From Epiperipatus broadwayi (lineage: Eukaryota; Onychophora; Udeonychophora; Euonychophora; Peripatidae): a stretch of DNA of 64,000 nucleotides. The number at the start of each line of letters is the position of its first letter. Within the stretch, counting starts at the first letter, position 1. Below the pieces are notes generated by a model. That model did not search any database, was not told the DNA's origin, and saw nothing but the letters and a program-made list of their open reading frames with translations. The position numbers were made by a program, and so were the translations under genes. Below, in pieces: positions 52,800 through 64,000 of the stretch. The stretch is from positions 744,001 to 808,000 of the forward strand of contig JAQFVV010000288.1 of assembly GCA_028023455.1 (NCBI GenBank). Reading direction: 5' to 3'.

Positions 52800-53302
52800 T
52801 CATGTCCATTTCCTTTTAACATTGTTCTCAAAAATAAAATTCATAATATAAAGTTTTTCTTTTCCAGCAAACTCCACAAGTCTATGTCCTCTCTCATTTC
52901 TATTACCATAACCAAAATTACATACAGCACTTTCAATTTTTATTTGTTTACCAATTCTAGCATTAAAATCTCTCATAAGAATTTTAAAATGTTGTTTACT
53001 CTGATCAAAAGCCATTATTCTTGCCACTCTGTTCGATACACAATCAATCTCCACAATGTTGTTCTTCCACTTTTTATTTATAATTAATCCTACTTCACTT
53101 GTATTTCCAATATGTGTGCCTTTATAGTAGAGTACATGTCCACTTTTAAATCAATTGTCTCTTCACCTTTTCTTCTAACCTCAAAAAGTTCAATATAAGG
53201 CAGTTCTTCTTCTAATTTTTGCAATCTTCCTTCACTTGAAAGTGATCTGCAGTTGTAAGTTGGTAAATAAAAAGTCTTTATCAAATGGCAGCCTGTGTCC
53301 AC
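52800..53302 (-). pseudogene. RTE endonuclease domain, internally deleted
   Basis: The first part (53302-53090) has the Asn-containing TYNCRSL strand and a KLEEEL helix. The second part (53054-52800) has NRVARIMAF joined directly to KILMRDFNARIGK and a GYGNRNERGHRLVEF stretch. Compared with the family, the segment containing the VYAPTS-like strand and the long helix after it is missing, and the Gly of the GDFN motif is Arg. It cannot be a working nuclease. Confidence 0.75.
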
Positions 53303-53564
53303 AAATAGAGGAATCTTAAAACCCTCCTCCTTCAGCTACCAACCGCTGCCTTGGTTGGTGATTTTACAATTTCCTTGGAATAAGGGCCATGATTTATTTT
53401 TGTCTGGCATTATTGTGTATATCTATTGGAAAAATCGTTATCATTAACACATACATTCATTGTGCCTTATCAGGCAACTGATAAGGAAGACCATGGTGTC
53501 TCTTAATGTTAAACTCGAAGTAAAAAACCAATAAATTCAGCACGCTGGCTAATATTTTATATTA

Positions 53565-53999
53565 AGATAGAAAATTTTCAATCTGTATTCTGTCCATCCC
53601 TCTTCAGTGTATTTAAATGGTCTTAAAGTCTTACATATGAGTGGTCAGGATGACCTACGGACAACATGGGTATGATCACAAAATTGGCAAACAAATGCTT
53701 TGAACATGCCATCATCAGATTTTCAATGATATGGATGACTGAAGGTTTGGAAAATTGAGACGATTGAAGTCCATCTATTAAAAATTGTAGATTTGCTATC
53801 TTAATATAAACTGAGCATGTTTATATACGTGTGTTTGAGATGGACCAATTGATGCTTGCTGGTTCAGCACGAAATATATTTATTGGAAATCATTTATCTT
53901 TGTCACACGTACGTTTATATGTGTATAGTTTGTATAAGATGGAGTGGATGACTCAAGGTAGCTTGAAAATCTGGATTCAAGTCTCCTCTAATTGCATCT

Positions 54000-54000
<1 letters not shown>
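53565..54000 (-). repeat. R2 family, inverted copies
   Basis: 53565-53800 is the reverse complement of 50065-50290, and 53825-53990 matches 49780-49940 and 50395-50552 in inverse orientation. With the left-hand copies it encloses the RTE element. Confidence 0.7.
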
Positions 54001-54002
<2 letters not shown>

Positions 54003-54058
<56 letters not shown>

Positions 54059-54078
54059 TATATACTATATATATATAT
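54003..54078. repeat. (TA)n tract before the Penelope element
   Basis: TA run with small interruptions, directly followed by the inverted arm of the PLE. Confidence 0.95.
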
Positions 54079-54699
54079 CAAAACTACCCCAAATCTAAAA
54101 TTAAACCAGACCAGCATAAAAACAATATTAAAACACAACCTAAGGTTTCACTGCTACAAGCAGACTTCTCAAGTGTCAAGAACTACAAAAAACTACACAA
54201 TATATATATACTATTAAAAACTACCCACAATTTCATTCACTTCCCATCCACCCTTAATATTAAAAGAACTCTTAAATAAGTTAATTGCTTCAGAATAATA
54301 AATTTTCAATAATGAAGACTATTTAATTCTTCTTTTGATTTCATTTCTCTCAAAGAAGACAACCTTAGCTTCATCAAAATCAATAGTGTGGCCTGTATCT
54401 TTTTCATGGACATACAAAGCAGAACTAAGATATCTATTTTTAACTCTACTTTTATGAACCTTTATTCTTTCATTTAAAATCAAACTACTCTGACCTATGT
54501 AAACCTTCTTACAAAATAAACAAGAAATAAAATATACTACACCAAGAATAGTTGCTTCAGAATAAAAATTTAGTTTTTAAGTTACAAACATAAATATTGA
54601 ATAGTTTTTAAAAGATACTTTTGTAAGATTTTATAAATTTATTTATCTATATAAAAGGAATATATATTATTTAGAAAGGAGGCAAGATTTTAATTATTC

Positions 54700-56657
54700 A
54701 ATTTTGAATTTTTTTTGAGACAATTTAGACAGAATAGGTCAAATTTCTATTGTAAAAAATATGAAAGAAAATTAAAGTGGTTGTTTGGGAAAGTTAATAA
54801 AGTTTATTGTAGTGATAAAGGGTATGAGAATAAGGTTTCTGAGGATAGAGTTGTTAATCTTTCGGATTTGAAGTTAAATGATAGAGAATTAGATATTCTT
54901 GGTAAAGGCCCTAATTTTGTTCCATTTCATTCAAAAAAATATAGTTTTTGATACAATTCCGTCTATTGAATCTAGTAATTTGAGTGATGAGCAAAAAGTT
55001 GGTATTCAATCGATTTTGAATAAAAGTTTAAAAAGGAAAGAAAAATTTGTTATTAATCCTGTTGAGATTAAACATTTTAAAAATAGGTTAATTGCTAATG
55101 ATGTAATCATTTCTCGTGAAGACAAAGCTGGTAGGTTTGTTATTATGAAAGGAGATGAATTCAAAGAGAAAATGGATAGAGAATTAAATAATGGTAAATA
55201 TATGTTGTTAGATAAAGATCCATGTAATTTGATTAAAAGAAAATTGATAGATATTATGAAGAAAATGGTTAATTCAAAAATTTTTAATAGAGTTGATTAT
55301 TTAAAATGCTATCCTAATGATTTTACATCAGCTAAGATGTTTGTGAATATTAAAACTCATAAAGATGGTTTTCCTTTAAGATTTATTTTTGATTTTACAG
55401 GTAGTGTTGGAGAGGGTATTTCTAGATTCTTGAATAATTTTTTAAAACAATTTGTTGATTTTGGTCAGTACACAGTTTCTTCTTCTTTTGAGGCTTTTGA
55501 TAAGATTAATAATTTTAAAATGGAAAGTAATTGGGTATTTGGAAGTTTAGATATTGAAAATATGTATCAGTCTGTTAATAGGTTAAGCAGTATTGATGTT
55601 CTTTTGTCTGTATTGATTAAAAAAGTTCTTTATCAAAAAATAAAATTAAGGTAATTAAAGATTTGCTTTTGTTATTGGAAGATTCTATGTATTTTACTTA
55701 TAAAGGTAATTTTTATAAGATTAAGGAAGGGTGGATAATAGGTTATATTATTTCTCCTTTAGTATGTTCAGTTTATATTAATTATATGGAAGAGGAAATT
55801 ATTATTAAAAAGAATTGTTTATATGTAAAATTATTTGTCAGATATGTTGATGATTGTTTATTTGTAGTTGAGAATGATAAATTGAAGGAATTTGTAAATG
55901 AGTTTAATTGTTTTGATCCTTCTATAAAATTTGTGTTAGAAGGAGGGGGGTTAGATTTTGGTCAGTTAAAATTTTTAGATCTTTTGGTGATTAGAAATAT
56001 AGAAACTAATTGTTTATTGTGCAGTCATTTAGTTAAAAGTAAAGAATTAAGATCTGTAATTAAACCTGATAGCTATCAGTCTGTATCTCATAAAGTAGCT
56101 GCTTTAAGGAATTATTGTCATAGGAATATTAAATTAAATAATTCTAGTGGGGTAGCTTTGTTTCAGAAATATCAATTTTATAAAGATTACTTGAGTGTTG
56201 GATACTCTGATAAATTTGTTAAAAGTATTTTATTTAATAGTAATATTTGTAAGGATGTAAAGGTTAAAGAAAAATATGATTTTATTTCTTTGCCATTTAA
56301 ATTGTCTTCTTATAAAATTGTGTGTAGAAATAGTAAATTGTTTGGAAATAAGAAAATTGCTTGGAAAAGGAGTGTTACATTGAATAATTTATTAAATAAT
56401 ACAAAAGAAGTTTTTGATAGAAAGACTATTCCTGGTGTAATATATTTTATTCCTTGTTTATTTGTAAGAAGGTTTACATAGGTCAGAGTAATTTGAGTTT
56501 AAATGAAAGAATAAAGGTTCATAAAAGTAGAGTTAAAAATAGATATCTTAGTTCTGCTTTGTATGTCCATGAAAAAGAACCAGGCCACACTATTGATTTT
56601 GATGAAGCTAAGGTTGTCTTCTTTGAGAGAAATGAAATCAAAAGAAGAATTAAATAG
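54700..56657 (+). pseudogene. Penelope-like RT + GIY-YIG endonuclease, three frameshifts
   Basis: About 645 codons if read through the shifts. N-terminal basic region (54715-54951); shift near an A7 run at about 54937. Then RT fingers with KTHKDGFPLRFIFDFTGS and motif A GSLDIENMYQSV (54899-55654); shift near an A6 run at about 55640. Then GYIISPLVCSVYINYMEEE and motif C FVRYVDDCLF (catalytic Asp pair intact), connector, and PGVIYFIPC, the GIY half (55663-56481). A single-T loss near 56458-56465 shifts the frame before CKKVYIGQ, the YIG half, followed by Arg of NERIKVHK, His residues of the YVHEKEPGH stretch and KRR. The inverted arm at 54.5 kb still has the longer T run at the same place. The RT and endonuclease would act in target-primed reverse transcription. 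No clear natural start codon. Confidence 0.88.
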
Positions 56658-56931
56658 TCTTTATTATTGAAAATTTATTATTCTGAAGCAATTAACTTAT
56701 TTAAGAGTTCTTTTAATATTAAGGGTGGATGGGAAGTGAATAGAATTGTGGGTAGTTTTTAATAGTATATATATTGTGTAGTTTTTTTGTAGTTCTTGAC
56801 ACTTGAGAAGTCTGCTTGTAGCAGTGAAATCTTAGGTTGTGTTTTAATATTATTTTTATGCTGGTCTGGTTTAATTTTAGATTTGGGTAGTTTTGATTTT
56901 ATATTGACTAGTTTAGCTTTATGCTTGTAAT

Positions 56932-56934
<3 letters not shown>

Positions 56935-57021
<87 letters not shown>
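56935..57021. repeat. (TA)n microsatellite inside the Penelope 3' region
   Basis: About 87 bp of TA between the right arm and the hammerhead. Confidence 0.97.
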
Positions 57022-57024
<3 letters not shown>

Positions 57025-57080
57025 GTCCCAACTCCTCACTGAAGAGACCCATAGGTCAAAACCGGTCTGGGGATGGGGAC
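57025..57080 (+). ncRNA. Hammerhead ribozyme motif with G12 to A change
   Basis: Core CUGAAGA (57039-57045), stem II GACC/GGUC with CAUA loop (57046-57057), then AAAA (57058-57061) where GAAA is expected. Self-complementary ACCGGU is stem III (57061-57066), with C57067 as cleavage nucleotide. Stem I: CCUCA pairs with UGGGG, outer GUCCC (57025-57029) with GGGAC (57076-57080). The fold is excellent, but the missing G12 should stop catalysis. Confidence 0.7.
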
Positions 57081-57195
57081 AATCCAAGATAAAAATGATT
57101 TGAATGATCATAAATAAATAAAAAAGCTGGTTTAGAGCTATTAGCACGCTCTTAATTTTATATATATATGTGTGTGTGTATGTGTGTTTTATGTG

Positions 57196-57306
57196 TAATT
57201 ATATAATTGAATGTTTATAAATACAGTAATCAAATATATTTTATATTTTTTAAAAATATATCTGATTACTGTATTTATAAATATTCAATTATATAATTAC
57301 GTATAT
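57196..57306. repeat. Inverted repeat with about 53-bp arms
   Basis: GTAATTATATAATTGAAT...ACAGTAATCA on the left matches TGATTACTGTATTTATAAAT...AATTATATAATTAC on the right around a 3-4-bp loop. Confidence 0.8.
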
Positions 57307-57329
57307 TGCTTTGAAGAAATAGACACCAA

Positions 57330-57448
57330 GCCACACACAAACTTTTTTATAAATCTTGAATTATTATGATATGAACGATTATAATGTACAATAATATACA
57401 TCAACGTTTATATAAATCAAGATTTATAATGAAGTTTTTGTGGCTTGT
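57330..57448. repeat. Small TIR element
   Basis: AAGCCACACACAAAC...ATAAATCTTGA and TCAAGATTTATAATGAAG...TTTGTGGCTTG form about 30-bp inverted arms around about 55 bp. Confidence 0.6.
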
Positions 57449-57449
57449 T

Positions 57450-57636
57450 TTATATATATATATATTGAAATTTATGGGTTATTTTTAAAATGGAAGACTG
57501 CGTTTGTTTGTTATATATATATATATATAGGATTTCCATTCTTGCTATTAAAAGGTGTGAAGGTTGCCTTGACAGCAGTTAGAGATATTGGTTGCTATAT
57601 TTACTGTGAATGTTTAGGTGGTTACTGGTTGGAAAC

Positions 57637-57672
<36 letters not shown>
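57450..57672. repeat. Three short (TA)n tracts
   Basis: TA runs at about 57450-57465, 57513-57530 and 57642-57672 with unrecognised DNA between. Confidence 0.9.
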
Positions 57673-57673
<1 letters not shown>

Positions 57674-57726
57674 ATAAAAAATCAAGTCATATGACCTAAT
57701 TTTAATAAAGCTCCTATTTACAAATG

Positions 57727-57804
57727 TTATATATAGAGTAAGTTAAAAAACAAACTCTTATGAAGCTTCATAAGAGTTTGTTTTTTAACTTACTCTATAT
57801 ATAA
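57727..57804. repeat. Perfect 78-bp palindrome
   Basis: Two 39-nt arms with no loop, centred on GAAGCTTC at 57765/57766. The outer ends run into TA-rich DNA. Confidence 0.95.
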
Positions 57805-58451
57805 TATATATATATATAAGGATTAACTTATTGTAATTAGGCATATAAAACTGCTTAAAATAGCAATGATGATTATTTAACAGATTCAAGCCAATGGATT
57901 TATTCCTTGTGGGTCTTATACTTTAGTTTTAAAATGATCTCAACTATAGCTGGATAGATTCAAATCGTTCTAAGTAATGGATCATACAATTCATGTATTT
58001 CATGTGGATGATAAATACTAATTATTAGAATATTATTTAAACATTTTTAATGAATTAAATTATCAATTTGAGAGAATGGTGCATGTCTAATATCTGCCTA
58101 TGCAAAACGGATTTATAATTTTTAATATTATATCTTCGAAACGAGACACTAAAAAACGTTTTAAGTTAAAGATAAAATTTCTAAAGGGATTAATTATCAC
58201 AATGACACGAGCCATATTAGGAATAATAATTGTGACTTTGTTAAATCCTTTGGAAAATCATATTATTGAGCTCCGCTATAAATTTCAACTTCCAAGTGGG
58301 TTGCTGTATTATATAATCTAGTGTTAAGTGCATATTATAATGAAAAAAAGGAAGGATGAAGGATTTTCTTTAACAATAAAATGGAATCATGTATTATTAA
58401 TTAAGAAAGATTGTAATATGAGTTGTATTATTGATTTGTTCAAATTGTTGG

Positions 58452-58455
<4 letters not shown>
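57805..58455. other. AT-rich stretch with no recognised gene
   Basis: A 73-codon basic frame (58100-58321) exists but has no recognisable domain; I regard it as probably chance. Confidence 0.35.

Positions 58456-58527
<72 letters not shown>
58456..58527. repeat. (ATT)n trinucleotide microsatellite, about 72 bp
   Basis: Pure ATT repeat. Confidence 0.98.
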
Positions 58528-58528
<1 letters not shown>

Positions 58529-61500
58529 AATATGATATTAATAAAGTTTTCAAGACAATACTAGGGAAAAGGTACCTTGGATTAGGGGCACAATTTGGTA
58601 TAGATGTAATGTTTGTTATAATATTTGTATTGTTCATGTTGCATGAAGTTTAAGACAATGTACAATTTCCCATAAACCCATTCGTATTTAATCTATTACA
58701 TGTTTTATTGGTCTTTCATTTCATCCTCATGTTATTCGATAAATAAAGGTATCCTGAGTAAGTCATCAAATAGCTATGGAAATTTTACCTTTCTCTATGC
58801 CCAGGAAAAAATATATATGATCTTGTAAATGCAATTTACTCGATAAAGCAATCTCATGGTATTGATAGTGATATTGCCATGAGTACGTTGAGATGAATTC
58901 CTAACCATACTCTAGAAAATATAAAAGATAGTGCAAGCTAGAAAGCATTGCTTATCCCATTACGTCATATAATAGTCAGATTTTACGAAGTCATATTTAT
59001 AGTAGAAAATTAATAGTATTACTAGGTGAACGATTTATTTGTTCCGAGCCCAGTTGAGGAATTCGATGGATACTTATAAAATGAAGTTTTTCCTAAAACA
59101 TTTTCATAACCACTTTTAATTAACGTGAGGTATTAGATGAATATTGTACACCCTATCCAATAGAGTGTTTTGTTATGTATATCACTTTATTGATAATACA
59201 TGCAATTACAGCCCAACATTTAAAGTCTTCAGTAGAGAAAACAAAACAAGACGATTTTAAAACGTTATGTTGAGAACTTTTATTATTAAGAGTATATTTT
59301 TTGTGTGTTAATAATTTTATTTATTTACGTAATCGTTCTTTAATAACAAATTAATTATTATTTTTATGTGGTTGTTTATCGTTGATTAAATCATCATCAT
59401 TTACATACTATCTGAATTTATACTTCTTAAATTCATTATTTTATTGAATGTATTTGCATCATGGCTTACTCTCGTCTTTAGCTAAAATATATAATTCAAT
59501 AAAATATGATAATGTACAACAAAATCCCATTGATACCAAAATCATAAGATGTCATTCTTTTAAATAATAATTGACTAAATTGAATTAAGAACCATGGAAT
59601 AAATAATCGACTTAATAATACATGTAATATGGGAATGAAAGTGTTAAATTGCTAGCTTTCTATGAATAAATATACTTGTTTAGATTAGAATAATTCTTTG
59701 ATCATTATAGAGTTACGTATAGTAGTTACACCAAAGAATCTTCTAGGATTATAGTTGGAATCTATTCTAATACCATGAGATATGTATTATTATTACAATC
59801 ACACATAGCATCAGATTATAGAATAGTTATTTATTACTATATTTATCAAATTGGTAATTACATATACTGTACCTTCTTTTTAGATTCATTTCTAAGAATT
59901 TACATCTAATAGAAAGAGCACATCTACCATAAATTAACTGAGCTTTTCTTGCTCATCTCCGATGTGGCCGATCGTGAGTACTATATATATATTGTTTTTG
60001 TTAAAAAAAATCCATCTACTTGTAATAAATAACTGAAATATATTTATAACTTTTTCTGTTATTACACTTAAAATTATTGTAAAATCTGAAGGCTAATAAC
60101 CGCTATTATAATAAAAAACTAAACATCTTAAAGTCTAATACTCATTGGAAAGAGCATATTGCTAGTTATATCACTTATGCAGTACATAATACCGTGATCT
60201 TTTACATTGACATTGGGTTAATAGGTTATATTAAGAGCTATATTTATTATATGCAAAATATAAGTTTGCTTCTCATTAATTGTAAGATAACTTTGCTGCA
60301 AAATTGTTTAAGAAAATAACTGAAATGTATTTAATAGTTTCCATATTGTTAAATGTTAAGTGTATTATTGATATTTTCGGTAGGGTCCATTAATAATTAT
60401 GTTAATTATTGAAGGATGAAGGGATAGAGTAACATATTGCAAGGTACTATTTAATCTATTACTAATATATAAAAATAACGTATTTTTGCTACTATATGTT
60501 GCCAAAAATATATTCTACGACTGTGTGAAGAGACAATTTTCACACTTAGAAAATAAAAATTTATAAAGTAATTTATTTATAAACAAACTTCCATTTCTAA
60601 GTTAATATGGATATCTTTTCGTCACTGGAATAGGTAATGTGACTTACTGTTTGATTTTTCCAAAATGACCTTTTCTATTAAAGATCGAACGTTTATTTAT
60701 ATTATAATAATGATTGGTATAGTTTGACATATATTCTTTGGACTAACTACTATTAAGAAATCTTCAGTTGGACTCTTAAACATTACGCGTTATTTTTGGA
60801 TATGTTTCTTACCGAGTAGAAATGATTAGTTTTAAATAACCAATTACAATTTATTTTAGAGAAATTATACTGGTTGTTTTTTGTATCAGTGCATTATAAA
60901 ACAGAAATACTAATAAAAGTATTGAGTAAGTAATTTAATTTTACAATTGTTTTCTTTTTGGAACCAGTTTATTCTCTGATATAATGCCCTTTTCAAAAAA
61001 ATGTGTTTTGATTGTAGTCAGGGAATAACTAATTAAAATATATAATTGTATAATCTATTTTTATTCTATAATATGTTACATATATAGTTAAAAATTTTAC
61101 AAAGGCAAGAAAAGATTTTGTACATTTATTAATGATAATTAAAATTTTTGATTATTAATTAAATACTTCTAACAATGGTATTGGTTAGAACAAACCATCA
61201 AATTGTTAGTAGACATTATTTCTTTAGGTTTTATAATGACAGGTATAAATCTTATAATAGGCAGTGCGAAACATTTTGTTGGTGAAAAAACAAATAAATG
61301 GATTAATAATTGGGTGGCAATTTGTCATCAGCATTGTTGTTCTGATAACCTTAAAAGGTAATTGGTGCATGTAATTAATAATGAAACAGTAAGATTCGTA
61401 TTCGAATCTTAAGTTTCACCTTTTTCTGTCGTCTCTCACTGACCGGTCTATCCCACCCAAATTTAAACTTTTTGGAATCGAATTGTGTGTGTAACAATAT

Positions 61501-62904
61501 TAAAAATGTATAAATATATGTAGAATTCAACATAAACACGCACACATTTCGATCTCAAATTAAAGGCAATAAATACGGATAAAGTAATATAATTTAGATT
61601 TCTTTAGCTAAATAAAATTTTGTGTAATATTAATCATTTATTTTGAATTTATAAAGTTCGTATTTATTGCTTAGTTTAAATTTCATTAAATAATAATTCT
61701 AACAAAATCTGATGCAATAATTAATTAAAGTTAAAATAATTTTATTTCCTTTTGTCTTTGAAAATTTAAAAGCATCGGTCAGTGATAGATAATAAATTAA
61801 TTATAGAAAAATTCCAAAAAAATGTAATTAACGAATATAAGAAAAAAAACAACAAAACAAACAATAGCACAGCAGATTTCTTTCTAATTAAAACCAGCAA
61901 AAGCATTGATTATCCTGAGGGCAAGACAAAGAAAACCTAAAAATATCTCAACAAAAAAATTAAAAGATCAAGATAAAAAAAGGAGGCCATCTTAGACTTG
62001 CTGGAGACTTTCACTTGAATTTTAGCTTTGCTCTCGAGTGGAGCATCTAAAATATCTTAAATAAATTAATACTGCAAGGTATGACCGAGTAAGCACCGAA
62101 ATTATTCTCCATCGGGAGATGGCCCACCATATGCTGAGCTTCACCTTGCCCATCGTAAAAACACCAAAATGATCTGCTGCCTGAAATAAACAAGAAAGCC
62201 GCTGCTGTTAAAAAAATCAATAAAACAACATGCCCAGGACAAGAAAGAAAACCTCTAATTACGAACAATCTGCTATTAAACCAATGGACGAAAACATCTT
62301 ATAAAACAGGTACCTGTGTGTGTATTCCAAATTATAGAGTACTCTAGTAATAATAAGCTATAGCTCATCTCCTATTATTTGTATAACTTCTAAATGTTAA
62401 AATTGTAATTTTGAGAAACTAAAATTCGAGAATTCATGTAATCTGTAAATTTCTCGCATAATCTAGCTTACCCTCCCTCTATCACTTCTTAGGTGTGTAT
62501 TTCTTAAATCTACATTTTATTTATAATTATCATTGAAATATTACCTCCTCATAATTGTCTTAGTTTTAAAGCTAAATCCATAATCGCTTGAACAGTGAAT
62601 GCGTGTCGAATTATCATTAATATTTGCTTTTATAAATAACTTAAATTTCATATAAATCGACACGCATTCAAAGAACCAGTTATTGTAATGCAGGGTCTAC
62701 TACTACGTAATAGCTGGCATACTCGCTGTAATAATCCCCTTTTTAGATATTTTTTTATTATTAAATGTTAATGAATAATCATGTAAATTTCATTTCTTTG
62801 AGAGTCACCAATTTTCTTTCAGTCAACGTTGATAATGTCGGGCCGAGTTTGAAATCTAGTTGAATATTACCACAATCTTTTCGATATTATACATGGGTTA
62901 CATT
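58528..62904. other. Repeat-poor AT-rich stretch; no confident gene
   Basis: Unlike the rest of the window it has almost no TA tracts or fold-backs. One place deserves mention: on the minus strand near 62185-62120 a good 3' splice-site-like sequence (TCTTGTTTATTTCAG) precedes less AT-rich DNA that stays open for about 35 codons. It could be a host exon, but there is no homology I recognise. An inverted pair GAATGCGTGTCGA / TCGACACGCATTC lies at about 62598-62669. Confidence 0.35.
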
Positions 62905-63190
62905 TTGAAGCCCCGATGGCTCATTCCACGCCGTGAATGCTCCGGATTCTCTAGGGTTGAATTAACCCCAGTCGTCCTACAAAAGCGGACATGATAATGT
63001 TCCCGTAGGGCTTGACGACCGTCATGCAGCCAGCTGGCAAATTGCGACACGGACCGCTTGTCCCTGGTTATGCTCATGTGACACCTTACCTCTTCGGGTC
63101 GTGGCAGAGACCAACCCGAAACCCTTATAACTTATTCACGGCATTGCAGTTTCAGCGCTGCCATTTTACATCGCCCTTCTAAAGCGTACC
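62905..63190. other. GC-rich island in an AT-rich background
   Basis: About 285 bp with clearly higher GC and many CpG dinucleotides (CCGATGGCTCATTCCACGCC, CCTCTTCGGGTCGTGGCAGA). No long open frame or tRNA/rRNA signature is seen. It contains ACCTCTTCGGGT and ACCCGAAACCCTT phrases that look repeat-like. Candidates are an unmethylated promoter region, a SINE or LTR piece, or horizontally acquired DNA. I cannot decide. Confidence 0.4.
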
Positions 63191-64000
63191 ACGTGTTCTT
63201 TTATTTAGTTTATTATTCTCTCTATCACTCCGCCTCGGCATTATCTTCGTCATATACTCTCAAATAAATGTTTGCCCTTTGTCGTAAAATAAATATTTTA
63301 TTAAATAAATGTATGTCCGCCGTTACTGATGACTCTTGCAGTGCAAAGTATAAATTCCTTACAGCACGCATTAGAAATACTCACTCGAGAACCCTAGGTA
63401 GCTAGATTACGCCTTCATATAAATAAATGCTCCATATAAATAAATGTATTTTTATATATATAATATTACTAATCAGCTATTGAGACTTTGAATTTAAAAT
63501 ATGATTAATCACATTAATAATGTTTTCTTTTATTAAATACGTAAATAAATAATTCTAACTATACGTCTGTAGTTAAGTTTTCATTTATTCGATGCCCATT
63601 ATAGACATTTTCTCGATTATATATGTTAATTAATATTCGTTTGATTGTTGGCCAACTCGGAAACAAAACCCATGAATCTCGTGCATCTCCCTGACCACCG
63701 TGCCTAAAGAAGTGTTTACTTATGTCGCATCAGAGGCGTTATTCCGTAGTTTGTATTGTGGAACCGATAAACTATGTTCGAACTCAGTATTACCGGTGGC
63801 TTCGTTACTCGATGGTGCTGCTGTTCTGTGTGGTGGTCGAATTCTGCAATATGTTAACGAGATACACGTGTTTTGACTGTTACAATAACAACTACCAACA
63901 AAATTGGCCCATAACCCGTAACAAAACATATAAAAATAAAAAACATAATTTTTGTTAGTCGAATATTTTCTGTAAACCGTTTATTAACTGTTTTAGATGT
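63191..64000. other. Moderately AT-rich right edge, no confident gene
   Basis: Base composition near 63640-63930 is more balanced than the window average. A 78-codon frame (63722-63958, plus strand) is without recognised domains and overlaps another open frame on the opposite strand. Nothing else is supported. Confidence 0.3.

Larger units (their letters stand above)
50599..53540 (-). mobile_element. Near full-length RTE-type non-LTR retrotransposon, dead
   Basis: On the minus strand about 2.9 kb (RTE elements are usually about 3.2-3.4 kb). From the 5' side: a short 5' region, AP-type endonuclease start (TYNCRSLSSEGRLQKLEEEL near 53260-53190), endonuclease middle with RDFNARIGK (near 52960-52930), a linker, RT motifs from about 52075 to 51456, and the C-terminal region to about 50620. 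The tail reads ATTGATAATGTTTGATGATG, the RTE-type short-repeat end. Many frameshifts and substitutions. Confidence 0.88.
54079..57150 (+). mobile_element. Most complete Penelope-like element, with inverted 5' arm and 3' hammerhead
   Basis: An inverted 473-bp arm (54079-54551) is the reverse complement of 56425-56897, which covers the GIY-YIG end of the ORF plus the 3' region. The ORF (about 54700-56657) lies between. After the right arm come a short unique piece, a (TA)n of about 87 bp, a hammerhead (57025-57080) and the motif GAGCTATTAGCACGCTC (57134-57150) shared with 27.39 kb. Partial inverted terminal repeats are a known Penelope trait. The ORF has three frameshifts, so the copy is inactive. 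Confidence 0.85.

Noticed and set aside
63720-63958. Overlapping 69- and 78-codon frames on opposite strands
   Set aside because: Neither shows a domain, and at most one could be real; base composition alone does not support a gene.

Overview
The window is a very AT-rich (roughly three quarters A+T or more, judged by eye) stretch of a eukaryotic, almost certainly animal (invertebrate-type), nuclear genome. The evidence is its content: RTE-type non-LTR retrotransposons, Penelope-like elements (PLEs) with a reverse transcriptase plus GIY-YIG endonuclease, hammerhead-ribozyme motifs of the Penelope type, LTR retrotransposons, a tRNA-derived SINE, many fold-back elements and dozens of long (TA)n tracts. 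I could not name the species. No host protein-coding gene is supported with confidence, and there are no bacterial or organellar features.

Layout. 0-2.3 kb: 5'-truncated RTE element (minus strand, running off the left edge), a (TA)n tract and a head-to-head inverted pair of PLE 3' ends. 2.3-8.9 kb: mostly unrecognised AT-rich DNA with a 480-bp fold-back element (5.5-6.0 kb), a PLE terminal repeat with a hammerhead fold (6.8-7.3 kb) and a tRNA-derived SINE (7.4-7.7 kb). 8,986-20,895: the most striking object, a complete 11.9-kb LTR element inserted in a (TA)n tract. It has two nearly identical LTRs of about 4.27 kb, tRNA-Lys-like primer sites (duplicated), a coiled-coil Gag-like reading frame, no pol, and a polypurine tract abutting the 3' LTR. 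21.4-28.0 kb: fold-back and PLE-derived repeats, two with hammerhead cores. 28.8-29.4 kb: 3' end of an RTE element. 30.1-32.1 kb: a 336-bp (TAA)n tract and a (TA)n tract fused to a long poly-C run. 33.2-38.3 kb: RTE relic, inverted PLE end, a possible LTR 3' end and a TIR element. 41.2-45.9 kb: decayed LTR elements, one with a broken coiled-coil gag. 46.5-48.3 kb: a PLE inverted dimer carrying the best-preserved hammerhead, next to a broken PLE gene. 49.8-54.0 kb: a near full-length but dead RTE element lying between inverted repeat arms. 54.1-57.15 kb: the most complete PLE, with an inverted 473-bp copy of its own 3' end in front of its ORF and a hammerhead downstream. 57.2-57.8 kb: palindromes. 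58.5-64 kb: repeat-poor DNA with a GC-rich island at 62.9-63.2 kb.

How the parts relate. The window is a retroelement graveyard in which element boundaries repeatedly coincide with (TA)n tracts. The two most interesting points are the giant-LTR, pol-less element, which must depend on enzymes supplied in trans, and the recurrent Penelope hammerheads. In most of the latter, stem III is a short self-complementary run directly joining GAAA to the cleavage site, an architecture expected to work best as a dimer. Some copies have lost the catalytic G12, apparently by CpG decay.
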